64,000 nucleotides of DNA. Source: Leptasterias polaris. Its lineage: Eukaryota > Echinodermata > Asteroidea > Forcipulatida > Asteriidae. The notes under the pieces were generated by a model that saw only the letters and a list, made by a program, of their open reading frames with translations, was not told where the DNA came from and made no database searches. The first letter of the stretch is position 1, and every line of letters starts with the position of its first letter. The position numbers and the translations under genes are program-made. The DNA is taken from positions 4,227,001 through 4,291,000 of the forward strand of contig JAZGTN010000015.1 of NCBI GenBank assembly GCA_037783415.1, written 5' to 3'. Positions 29,797-40,239 of the stretch are shown piece after piece.

Positions 29797-32700
29797 ATGG
29801 CAGAGGGTGAAGACAATGCTGACTTTTCGGCAGCTGAGTTGGCCACGATTGGCGGAAAAAGATCCTTCAATAGGGCCATCTCATTAGCCTTCTCCCAAGC
29901 AGCTAATGATGATTCTCTTGAAGGAGGAACTGGAGAAGAGTCTAGACGAGTCCCTGAACTTCCTGAAGGGGTAACAGATGAAGACGAAAGTGATGGGGAT
30001 CATGACGAAAGTGATGATGAAGATGATGATGATGATGATGATGATGAGAATAGTGGTGATGAAAAGGATGATGTTGATGATATAGATGATTTAGAAAACT
30101 GTGAAAATGTCGGTGAAGATGGTAGCAGTTTTAGTAAACACCAAGGAATCAGTTGCATTGCAAGCAGTAGTGATGCCCCGCCAGCCCAAAGCAATAAAAA
30201 GAAACGAAAGCATCGTAAAAATAAACTTCTTCTAAAGAAGCAATTCCTCGGTACCTTTGAGAACCTTTTTGAGGCTCATTGTGTAAGCACAGGATCAGAA
30301 GTAGAACCAAAAGACATGAATGTGGTCTGTTCAGTCCCCACCTTAATGGAGTTGTGTCTTCAGAAAGGCCTAAAAAAGACTGGTATATCTGATGGTACTA
30401 AGAAGACTCAAATAGCCCCAGGTATTAAATTCCTCCTTAAAGTTCACAAAAAACAACAAAGATTAGAACAGGTGCATCTGAAATGGCTGTTGGAAGCTTT
30501 GAAGCAAGCAGAACATCAATTAAAGTCAAATGTTTGCCATTTCATCACTCAAAATGGGCGAAAGGTTGAGTATTTTATAAGAAGAGGCGGAGCAGTGAAC
30601 TTAACAGATTGCTACTCGCGCCGAAGCTTCTCAAGGCAGCCAAACACTGAAATGAGGTCAACTGAGGTTATTCCCATTGGAGTTGAAGGTTTTGAGAACA
30701 GTGATTGGGCAGTGGCTGCACTGGCACACTGTATAAATCTCCTTCTGCCTTCTTATAAACATGACAAAGACTCAAAAGAAGCAAAGATGGGTCTTTTGAA
30801 AGTTAGGCGTCTTCTAAGCAATCACGTATCTACACTTGTAAGCCATTGTTTTGACGTTGCCTTAGGGTATGTCTGGTGGTCGCGCGGTAAGATCGATCAA
30901 GCCCAGAAGACTTTGCTGGAGATTGTGAGTCATATCCCATCTGATTATGAAGCAAGATTGCTTCCTGATAAAAAACAAAGAAATATGTTCAGCTGTCAGA
31001 AAAGCCTGTATTTGAATGAGCTTGGTAGGATGCTGTCGCAGTTTGACCAGCCTGACTCTTCGGTCCTGTACTACCGCCAGGCAGTAGATATGTTTGAGGA
31101 AACTTCAGTAGACCTTCTTGATCATCAGGTGATGCAGTCATTTGTCCTCTGTGCTGCAGCGTATGATCAAGGCCCGATGGATTATTCTCATGCCGTCAAA
31201 GCAGCTTCATTCTGGGAGATTGTCACTACTAATCCAAGATGCCCAGTGGAGTTTATCCAAGCATCCATAGATTCGTTTCTTCACTGTCATACTGGCTTTG
31301 TAGTAGCCGATAAGAGTGAGCAAGGACAACTGGACAACGCCAACATGAGAAACGAGACATGGCTGTTGGAGGCAGATTCACGAATAGAGAAAATTGCTGC
31401 AAGAGCACCTCAGGTAAACCTTCATCAGTCTCTGATCATGTCCATGTTTGGAGAGGAACACAGAGCAAAGGCAGCGTATTCTAGGTACGTTGAGCAGTTT
31501 GTGAATTCAAATGAGTATTATCGATCAGAACGCATAGTCGTCGGACGTGTTGCATGCTCGGGTTTTGAAGAGGTGAAACCACATCCGTGGTGGACGCTAT
31601 TCAAATGGATGTCCACAAAAGCTACTTTGGCTGGTTCGTTTATTCATAGACCCATCCCAGGGATACCTCTTTTGTGGCGAAGATCAATTCGGCATGCTGC
31701 TTACTGCTCAGAACCTAGCAATGATATTACTGAAGTGAAGGGAAGAACACTCAACCTTCACATAACACATGATGGGTATTTGAGTGGCACCATGCTTCAG
31801 AATATTCCTCCCTTTAAGTCTGTCTTGCTTGACCCTCATACAGGGAGCATTTGTATTCCAGACCAACACCAACAATGTGAAGCACTGGAGTGGGACAACT
31901 ACACTTTTGGCAGAAAACATTATACTGATTTTTGTGTTGATGCCTTCCTCCCTTTTCCAATCCTGCTGTTTCAGAATTCTTGTGAAGATATAACAGTTAC
32001 ACTTTTGAATGTCAGCACCACTGCAAATTTAAGAAAGGAGAAAATATTGCCTCAATTGTCTGGATGTTACCCAAAGCATGCCAATGTCTCTTCTACTGTG
32101 GTCTATTCTAAAGGGAGGGACACTGTCAAAATAAACCTGAGGGAGCTGGTAATGAAGGCAAGAAAGGCAGCCATTTTACAGCAAATAAAGGAGCACTGCG
32201 TTTCTAAAGTAGACCAAACAATCATCAAAGATTGTAATGCCTTACTTGATTACTGCATAACTAGAGGTCTTCAGATAGATTATGCCTTTGTGGAAAGAGT
32301 CATCATGATTGATAAAGATGAAGCCTTGATGGAACTTGTTAGACAGAAAATGTCTGCCGGCCGCAGCACAAAGGATGCTAAGTGTGGCCCGAGAAAGAAG
32401 AAAGGTCGAAGCATTGACTTACCTCCACGACAGGCGCTATCACTGCAGGATGTTTTGTATGTTGGTAGATCAACAGTTATTTTGTGTCTGTTTACTGCTT
32501 CAACGGGGAGTTTTGTCAAAATGGAGCAAGACACTTTTGTTTTCCTCGACTGCAGCTCTCTGGAGGCCATTAGGAATCCAGTCATACATTGTGCAATTTT
32601 ACACGATTCTGTGTGGATGCTACCAATTCAGAAGACTTGCTGGAAGTCCAAAGACTTTAAACAGGATGTATTTTATGCATATACTGACACCATCCAATTA

Positions 32701-33597
32701 ATTGGCAAATTGGGAGTAAGAAAGAGAACTCTTATGGTGTTTGATGAGTTTGGGGATATCACTCTACAGAAGCACTTACTACTTCCTGAAAGATGGATAC
32801 GTACTTGGCAGGGTCCATATACTGGTTGCTTTGGGCATCATATTATTGGTTACCTTAGGGATGAAGACAGGCCAAAAATCCGTGTATGGAATACACGAGG
32901 CAATACTAAAATAACTAAAGCTACACCAAGAGTTGAACACCTCATTGTTGCTCAAGATATGGCCTTCGTTCCCCGGGCTCCTAACATTGTGGTTTTAGAC
33001 TCGATCACTTTAGAGCCACTTCAGGTGCAGATCAGAATCCAAGGCTGTGCTCCGGTCACAGATACAAATGGCATTTTAGTAAGGAATGAATGGCGCTTCA
33101 TGTCTGTCCTAGCAACCACTGCTTGCTCAAAGGTGTCACCTAGTGATGGCAACAAGAAGATTGTGTACACGCGTGTAACTCTGGGAGTGGCAAACCATGT
33201 GTTAATACTGGAGAAGCAGAAAGCCTCATCTGATTCAGGAACAAACCCATACCCAGTCGATGTAGTGGCAGATATCTTGATCCCCGGAATCCCGAGGGAG
33301 GCATATTTTATTAGTAAACGGGCAGGGTTAGTTGTGGCCGCATCTCTGTATGAAAACATCGACAAAGATCCCTACTATCGTGAGAACCTCTACTGGTTTA
33401 GTGTTAGTGGTGTTATACAAGGTATTCACCCAATGCTTGGAAAAAGTCCCCATCAGTTCACTGCTGTACCATTACAGACCAAGGATGACACAGCACCAGG
33501 AGAGGATGCAAGTCGGGAGAAATGCTGGCACTTGTTTTTCGATGATGGACTCAGTGCCCTCTGCTGCATTAAACTTGAAAGTGATGATGTATTTTGA
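29797..33597 (+). CDS. Uncharacterised 1266-aa protein, single coding exon
   Basis: One uninterrupted frame of 1266 codons; ATG has context AAGAATGG and lies 18 bases after an acceptor-like TTTTTGCAG, so an untranslated leader exon upstream is likely. Seen in the protein: acidic run at 61-102, with Asp repeats from GATGATGAT; basic KKKRKHRKNK at 134-143 (nuclear-localisation-like); a helical middle (about 330-470) with WWSRGKIDQAQKTLLEI and LYLNELGRMLSQ, which reads like TPR-type repeats; a Ser/Lys/Arg linker GPRKKKGRS near 867; and a C-terminal third rich in short beta-like segments with W-containing blocks (KIRVWNTRGN, ERWIRTWQGPY) that could be a propeller. No signal peptide or membrane segment. 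I do not recognise the family; nuclear location is inference from the basic stretch. The lack of introns against intron-rich neighbours is notable. Confidence 0.9.
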   Translation: MAEGEDNADFSAAELATIGGKRSFNRAISLAFSQAANDDSLEGGTGEESRRVPELPEGVTDEDESDGDHDESDDEDDDDDDDDENSGDEKDDVDDIDDLENCENVGEDGSSFSKHQGISCIASSSDAPPAQSNKKKRKHRKNKLLLKKQFLGTFENLFEAHCVSTGSEVEPKDMNVVCSVPTLMELCLQKGLKKTGISDGTKKTQIAPGIKFLLKVHKKQQRLEQVHLKWLLEALKQAEHQLKSNVCHFITQNGRKVEYFIRRGGAVNLTDCYSRRSFSRQPNTEMRSTEVIPIGVEGFENSDWAVAALAHCINLLLPSYKHDKDSKEAKMGLLKVRRLLSNHVSTLVSHCFDVALGYVWWSRGKIDQAQKTLLEIVSHIPSDYEARLLPDKKQRNMFSCQKSLYLNELGRMLSQFDQPDSSVLYYRQAVDMFEETSVDLLDHQVMQSFVLCAAAYDQGPMDYSHAVKAASFWEIVTTNPRCPVEFIQASIDSFLHCHTGFVVADKSEQGQLDNANMRNETWLLEADSRIEKIAARAPQVNLHQSLIMSMFGEEHRAKAAYSRYVEQFVNSNEYYRSERIVVGRVACSGFEEVKPHPWWTLFKWMSTKATLAGSFIHRPIPGIPLLWRRSIRHAAYCSEPSNDITEVKGRTLNLHITHDGYLSGTMLQNIPPFKSVLLDPHTGSICIPDQHQQCEALEWDNYTFGRKHYTDFCVDAFLPFPILLFQNSCEDITVTLLNVSTTANLRKEKILPQLSGCYPKHANVSSTVVYSKGRDTVKINLRELVMKARKAAILQQIKEHCVSKVDQTIIKDCNALLDYCITRGLQIDYAFVERVIMIDKDEALMELVRQKMSAGRSTKDAKCGPRKKKGRSIDLPPRQALSLQDVLYVGRSTVILCLFTASTGSFVKMEQDTFVFLDCSSLEAIRNPVIHCAILHDSVWMLPIQKTCWKSKDFKQDVFYAYTDTIQLIGKLGVRKRTLMVFDEFGDITLQKHLLLPERWIRTWQGPYTGCFGHHIIGYLRDEDRPKIRVWNTRGNTKITKATPRVEHLIVAQDMAFVPRAPNIVVLDSITLEPLQVQIRIQGCAPVTDTNGILVRNEWRFMSVLATTACSKVSPSDGNKKIVYTRVTLGVANHVLILEKQKASSDSGTNPYPVDVVADILIPGIPREAYFISKRAGLVVAASLYENIDKDPYYRENLYWFSVSGVIQGIHPMLGKSPHQFTAVPLQTKDDTAPGEDASREKCWHLFFDDGLSALCCIKLESDDVF

Positions 33598-35929
33598 AGT
33601 TGCCCACACTTGTGGACCCCCCTTTGTTCAACTCTTTGCCCTAACAAAGGTAGACTCCATTGGTTTCCTTTTTGTTGTAAGTCCTTGGTTTGAATGTCAC
33701 TACAAACTCACCCCTGTGGTGACTTCCTTTTGCTGTTCTATTATTCCCTTTTCTAAAGAATCACATTGTGGGGGACCCAGTTTAACAAAGAAAAACGTTG
33801 TGGGGACCTTTGTTCCATTGTGGAAAGTCCCCACAACTCTGGGTATGCCTACCCACACCCATATCAGTGTGTACACACTGGCACTGTTTGGGGAACCTCC
33901 TATTGTCCCTCTTTGTTTGTACGCTAACTTTTTGGCAACAGCTCCCCATGGTTTTGGCATACTTTCCAACTGGGACCTTCACCCAACCGAGGACCCCATT
34001 GTCCCTTTTTGTTGTAAGTCCCTGTTTTGAATGTGTATACACCTTCCCACATGATACATTGAGTAACTCTCTTTGCTCTCCCATTGTTTAACATGGTTTG
34101 TTTTAGCAATGTTCTCGTTGGTTTTGTACACAAAATCAAATCCAGCAGAACAGCCATTTCTTAAAATTGCAATTGCAGCCAACTATGCTTTTCTTGGGTC
34201 GGGTGTTATAACTTTCATAAATGTACAGTGTGTTTTCTGTTGGACGGTGTATGTATGTCTTTTGTTCACCCTAATTACTTGACACCCCACTTTATCTTTC
34301 ATTTATATGCAGCAGTTTTGCACCCTTTTGTTTCACCTTTAAGGAAATTCTGGCAAAAACAAAATGGCATTCAGTAATAATGTACTAATTTAAGAATTTT
34401 TGTATGTAGATCTGAACATGTGAATATTTCATGGAGCAATTTGATTTACCTGGTAAGTCTGCTGCCACCTTGTGTCCCCAAAAGTCTCAGCATTTTTTCA
34501 TTGATGGAATCTTTTCCCAAAATAATTCGTACCACCCCGTAATTAATGTAAAAAAAAAAAAATGTGTGACCGGTGTAACTACTGAATACTGGTAGTTTGG
34601 TTATGCTGAAATCATACTCTTGCCAAAACTTTATTTTACTGGTATGAATTTTTTTTTTTTCTTGTTTATATAGGGGTATATATATATATATATATATATA
34701 TTCAAAATGTGTCTTTCAGTAGGCCTACGTCAAAACTTTTCGTGGTGAACTCATAAGATGTGCTTTCCGCGGATAATCCAAATTATAATATTATAATTAT
34801 ATAACTCAAAATATTGAAAACATTATAGCTTGAGTGCTCGAGCCTCTTGATTATGCACCACGTTCTATTGCAGGTAAAATGTTACGATTTGATACACATG
34901 GGGACGTAGCATGAACCGATTTTAAACGAAGTGCCTCATTTTATGCCTCAGCTTTGGTGGGAATTGCTAACATACTTAAATTTGGTTTTCATTTACTCGT
35001 GATTTGATTTGATTTGATTTGATTTGATTTGATGTATTTAATGATAGAATAAAACACACTGGGTAATGTTTTGCACAAAACAAAGATGATAAAAATTGGC
35101 GCTATTATATGATACTAGGTACAACATATTTAAGCCTACAAAAATTAAAGTATGGCAATGGACGTCTTTGCCGAAGCTAACACAAACAAGTAGAATACTT
35201 AATTGTGGTCCTGAGAGGCCTAAAGAAGAAATATATAAAAGCTTTTATTTCACAAGGAAAGAGGCACGATCCAAAGCAGGTAGTAATATGGAAGAGGAAA
35301 CAAAAATATCAAAATTGTGACATACAGCATCACTTATCGAAAACAAAACGGGATGAAAAACAGTGAGAACATTGTGCTGCTGGCAAGCAAATGGTTCGTC
35401 TGGAATGTTAAGTTTTATTTTAAATTAAAGGCTGCGTTGAAGTTAAGGGGGGTGGGGGGTTGTAAAGTTTTGAATGATTTGAGATTGATGTAAAATATGT
35501 AAATATGGCTGGCATTGCAACGAGTATTGTATTGTAATTATGAACATCGAATACAAGGGTGAATCTTTTTTGTTTTTTTAAACACCGGGTTTTGGTCTCG
35601 CGAGATCAAAACAGCTTTACAGTCTATATATACTTAAAAACTACAGCACAGATGCCCAGAACTAGTATAAGGTCATTAATGGTAATTTCATATTCGCAAT
35701 GATCAAAAGGTCATTTCATGAAAAATGTGTATACATCTGAAGGAAAAAATATAAATTAAAATAAGACATGAATGTTTTACTTAGAGAATGAATGTTTCCT
35801 TTTTGCCAAACAAATACTTTTGAAGACCACTCTTTATCTACAAACTCCATTTACCAGGAGCTCCAAAATATGCAAAAGCAATTTTGTGAAACCCACACAA
35901 ATTGCACTAAGGACCTTGTAGTTCTTAGC
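33598..35929. other. Downstream of the 1266-aa gene: 3' UTR and repeats
   Basis: 33600-34100 is a T/C-rich stretch where TTTTTGTTGTAAGTCC is followed by TTTGAATGT twice (33670 and 34006) and GTGGGGACC...GTCCCCAC forms an inverted pair (33798-33836); it is probably 3' UTR or an old repeat. Frames across it are shadows. A (TA)n tract is at 34677-34700 and (GATTT)n at 34999-35032. Nothing else is recognised up to 35929. Confidence 0.55.
34999..35032 (+). repeat. (GATTT)n microsatellite
   Basis: About seven tandem GATTT units. Confidence 0.95.
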
Positions 35930-36272
35930 CATAGAAATAGAACCCGGAGAACGCTGAGTGCGTCATTGTGCGTGCGTTTTCGTTGTGAGACCATTTTTTT
36001 TATGGACGCGCGTACGCCTTTTTTTTTTACGCGTGTATGGCAAAATTAGCATTAAGCCAGTGATAATATTTTGCCATACAGTAGACGTCATGAACATTGA
36101 CCAATGAAAACACGTAGAAACGGTCTCTGTGCTCCGTTGCCATTTTGCCATACACGCGTGTCACGTGATGATCATTTTGCCATACACGCGTGTCGCGTGG
36201 TATCAATACGCCGCGTCCACAGACGACACAGAGGGCGGTCCAGCTCAGCGTTCTCCGGGTTCTATTTCTATT
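35930..36272. mobile_element. 343-bp MITE with 8-bp target duplication
   Basis: Terminal inverted repeats ATAGAAATAGAACCCGGAGA then ACGCTGAG (complement at 36242-36271). Flanked by TTCTTAGC at 35922-35929 and 36273-36280, an 8-bp duplication as in hAT elements. Interior has repeated CCATACACGCGTGTC blocks. Confidence 0.88.
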
Positions 36273-36607
36273 TTCTTAGCAGACGACTGCAGTTCAAGCA
36301 AAAGTATTTAAAGAGAAGATATATCCACCATGACTATCTCATTTAAGTTATGTGCAAATCTATGAAGATGTATACTTTCAATCTTAGCAAAATAGTTCTG
36401 ACAATTTACATAATTAAAAAGTGCTGTTTAATGAAAGTAGCTTTATTATTGACCCTGTAAACGTTCAACCAACAGAGGGCGTAGAGAGAGTCGGTTGGAA
36501 GCTAAAAGAACAAAATGACCATTATTAGTTTTCACATCAGTAATTCTCGTTCATTAGGGCCTAGTATTTGAATAATTACCTTGCTATAACGCGTCGCATG
36601 TTTTAGA

Positions 36608-37148
36608 CTTGCCGTTAAATGTCCGTCGCGGTGATAGCGGAACGGCTCTCTCGCAATATCCCAAGAGAGGGCTGCTCTGCGCGAGATTACTGCTCAGTTA
36701 AAGGGACACGTTGCCTTGGATCGGGCGAGTTGGTCTAATAAAAAGCGTTTGTAACCGTTTGTTATGAAATGCATATGGTTAGAAAGATGTTTTAAAAGTA
36801 GAATACAATTATCCACACAAATATGGCTCGAAATTGCGTGGTTTTCCTTTTACTTTGCGAACTAACACGGTCGGCCATTTATGGGAGTCAAAATGGCCGA
36901 CTGTGTTAGTTCATGATGTTTTAAAACATCTTTCTAACCATATGCATTTCATAACAAACGGTTACAAACGCTTTTTATAGACCAACTCGTCCAATCCAAG
37001 GCAACGTGTCCCTTTAATGACGAAGAGTCGGCAGCCCGGCAACTTCGCGCGAGAGCAGTGATCTCGCGAGAGCATTCTTTATTACGCTACAACACCACAC
37101 GCGACTCGACACACCGCGACAAACATTAACGACTTGTCAACAAGTCTA
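36608..37148. mobile_element. ACTTGT-ended foldback element, interrupted by another MITE
   Basis: Left part GACTTGCCGTTAAATG...CGCGGTGATAGCGG and right part ...CACACGCGACTCGACACACC GCGACAAACATTAACGACTT are the arms of the family at 22044-22310. Flanks share CGCATGTTTTAGA (36595-36607 and 37149-37161), so an 11-13 bp duplication is likely. Interrupted at TTAA by 36702-37013. Confidence 0.85.
36702..37013. mobile_element. 312-bp palindromic MITE in a TTAA site
   Basis: Ends AGGGACACGTTGCCTTGGAT and complement; long arms include CGTTTGTAACCGTTTGTTAT and GCATATGGTTAGAAAGATGT. TTAA on both sides (36698-36701, 37014-37017). TTAA choice is characteristic of piggyBac-class transposases; the transposase is not present. 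Confidence 0.9.
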
Positions 37149-37161
37149 CGCATGTTTTAGA

Positions 37162-38747
37162 GAATATTCCTTGAGGTACGTTGATCCTTCATGCTGGAGG
37201 CTGTCACCATTATCTTTATTTATTCATACCAGGAATTATGAGGTAATTTTGCTCTTCTCCAAATGGTGTATTATGTATTGACCCATTTCTTGTAAATATG
37301 ATAATTATGTGCATGTCACAAAAGCATCCTTATTGAGGTATGTTTAAATTTCTATATACCAGTTTATGATGGCAATAAAAGTATTATAAACTTTAAAAGG
37401 GTCCCCGTTTAGTGGGCCTGCGTGCCTGTTCGGGTTTCCCTTTTGCACTAGGCCTATACGTTGTATTTTGATGTTTGTGCAATAAAGGTAATCAACTTAA
37501 CTAAACTAAACTAAAAGAAAATTATTCTTTTCTGAGTTATCGTCCAAAATGACCTTTACTGACTCTTGATCTGAAATGAAAACAAGAACCTTCAAACGAA
37601 TCAAATAAATATCGCCGTCATTTTGGTTCATGTATGATAACAGTTCCCCCTGCGGCGTAACCAGTGGACCCTGACTAGAGGAATAGTCAACCCTTTCTTT
37701 TCTTGAGAAATTTTCATTGTTTTTCTTGGCAGCTATATCACCACCATAATGCTTTCAAAATATGCAGAGCTTTAGTCCGACATAGTACCCCATTAATTCT
37801 GCTTTAATTTTCAGCCGGCAAGCATATTTGGGGGTGAGGGTGGGGGTGGGGGTGGGGAGACTTCCTGGAGACTGAGGGCGCACTTCGATGCGTAGGAAAA
37901 AATTATCACGTTGATTGCGTGATAATAATATGGAGAAAGACTGCAGCAGTTTGACCTCATCAATTTTGACTGAAAATGTTACTTATTGTTCTCTGAGTGT
38001 GATCCGTATTTGTAAGGTCAATGCTGCCAGTTGTCCTTAGAACCTACCGTTTTTAACCAGCAGCAAGTTTGTCTGTGTTTTTCTGGAAAAATGCTTTTGT
38101 ATCGCGTATTGACTCAGTTCATCTGACGTCATCACACTATCAGGCAACGCGCGTGCAATCGGATGCATACCATTATCGTATTAACTGTAATTGGTCTCCC
38201 AAAATGGCAGACCATAGACAGAACAGTCCATGCAAGTTAGTACAAGTGGTATACGGTTATTGGGCTGTTATAAGGTCAATACCTGCTGGTACAGTTTGGA
38301 GAACGGAAATAAAACTTTTTAGTAGAAACAAAAGATCTCAACATGGGAATTCTAAAGAGAGACAGTATCAATTTCGAGAACAAAGTCTGTTACAGGACTG
38401 GTGGTCATTACAGGGACAAATAAAAACAGCAACATGTCCACAGGGATGCACTGAGAATCCATGTGTAAACCTGTTTATGTGTAAAGTAGGTATTAATTTT
38501 TGTAATGTAGGTTGGGTTGGGATGTGCGAGTTTCTAAGCACACGGTCGAGCATTCCATATTGAACAGGATATGGTTCGTCGGAACGGATATTGGAAACTA
38601 AAGTGGTATGGTGCATGTACACCTAAGGAGTCAATTCGTCAAAAAGTCCGTGACAGATTTTGTGATTTTGACCCAGACCCCTCCCTCCCCCAAAACCCCC
38701 CAGGTCTGACCCGGATTCGGGTCATGCTGACTCGGAAATAGGTTGTG
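37162..38747. other. No supported gene
   Basis: AT-rich DNA. A 164-codon frame at 38069-38563 starts in weak context and has no recognisable domain; I do not call it. A GGGGGT-rich patch lies at 37831-37858. Confidence 0.5.
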
Positions 38748-38900
38748 GCGTGACTAAGGGAGGGGGAGCCACGGGGCACGTGCCCCTGTTGATGACCGTG
38801 CCCCCAATGTGAAATTAGGACTTTTTAGATTAAAAATTAACCAGAGTAAAATGTGAAAAAATTGCCGCCCTGGCGGCGATAGGAAAAATGGGCATCAAGT
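38746..38900 (+). mobile_element. Transposon end, GTGGCGTRACTAAGG type, copy 1
   Basis: GTGGCGTGACTAAGG followed by GGGGCACGTGCCCC and a downstream ATTAACCAGAGTAAAATGTG; paired with the copy at 39109-39240. Only one end is seen. The CAGTGGCG start is reminiscent of hAT terminal repeats. Confidence 0.65.
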
Positions 38901-39108
38901 GGATTTGGATTTGTTGACATGTTGGCCTAGTAGACAGATGATTCTGAAAGTTTCAAAGATTGTATACAAACATTTATATATGGACTCATAGACTAGTAAG
39001 CTTTATGTGACAATTTCAATGATTTATCCATTTACACACAGACAATATAATCGGTTTTACACTCACGTCAGATTAAACGTATACAAAATAGTTAACGGTA
39101 TAACAACA

Positions 39109-39240
39109 GTGGCGTAACTAAGGGGTGGCACGGGGGGCACGTGCCCCCCCAATTGATGTCAGTGCCCCCCGGGTGCCCCCCGGGTGCCCCCCATTTGAAA
39201 TCTGAACCTTTGAGACTATAATAATTACCAGAATATAAAA
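39109..39240 (+). mobile_element. Transposon end, CAGTGGCGTAACTAAGG type, copy 2
   Basis: CAGTGGCGTAACTAAGGGG then CACGGGGGGCACGTGCCCCC and three GTGCCCCCCGG-like repeats; then AATTACCAGAATATAAAATG as in copy 1. Confidence 0.7.
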
Positions 39241-39736
39241 TGTTAAGTTTTATAAACTTTTATGGAGCACCAGGGTGGTGGCGCATTGGTGTGTTTAATA
39301 ATACTCGTGCTATGGTGATCCCCGAGAGCGTTTTATTTTCCCGAGGCGAAGCTGAGAGAAAGTAAACTGTTCTGGGGATCACCATGGGTATGGGAGGCGT
39401 AGCTTTATCCATTATTACTATATTAGCATGACAGTCAATATTTGTTTTATAACACCCATACATAATTGTGCCTATAGACGTCTGGGTACGTACCAAAAGC
39501 TGTTGCTACGGCACGGGTGTAGTACACTGCTTGCTACAGGTTTAGTACGTTGGTTTCTGCGGGTATAGTACAGTGGTTGCTACGGTTATTAACATGCACT
39601 AAGTTTGGGATGGTACCATCAAACAGGCGGACGGAACCTCTTATATGGCGTTACCGAAGCCGAAGTTTCAAAAATTGCCATTATCACTGAGCTATGAATA
39701 GTACGCGTATAGGCCTATTCCTCCACCATAACTGGC

Positions 39737-39955
39737 ACACTGCAAACACTGGGGTTGTTAAAATTGACACCATGAGTGTTTTCACATAATATAGATACCG
39801 AACACACACAAAAATATCAAAACTAGCATCATAGGGTGTTTAAAGTAGCACCAATGTAATTGTTTTTGCAGAAATGTTTGTTATTTTAACACCCATTGGT
39901 GCAAATGTTGATTCTTTTGTTGTAAAACCCCAGTTTTTGCTCTGTAGCTGAAGTA
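39737..39955. mobile_element. CACTGCAAA-ended MITE, copy 1
   Basis: CACTGCAAACACTGGGGTTG at the left and AACCCCAGTTTTTGCTCTG-like end at the right; interior TTTTGCAGAAATGT and TTAACACCCATTGGTGCAAA matches 52823-53043. Confidence 0.75.
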
Positions 39956-40239
39956 TTAAGGCCAAGACGTTGGCCAAAGTTTCAAAAGCTGTTAAGGACA
40001 AAGAACCGGATTAAAACTTATCTGTCTGTGGGGGAATAAAGTATAATAAATTTCATCATCAAAGCGCACTTATGCGCACTTAATCTTATATAAAGATTAA
40101 ATCGTGTGGTAACTTAGTATGAATATGAGATATTTCTTAAAAATATGACTTGTAGGCTTATTATCTCGTAAATATGAATTGTGTATGTCATAAATATGAC
40201 TCAATTGGTAAAAGAAACTTGTGACTTAAAGAAAATTGA

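Noticed and set aside
33332..34030. 232-codon frame overlapping the end of the 1266-aa gene
   Set aside because: Alternate frame over the real gene and its T/C-rich downstream region; composition-driven.
38069..38563. 164-codon open frame
   Set aside because: No recognisable domain, weak start context, no splice or promoter signals; could be chance in a region without stops.
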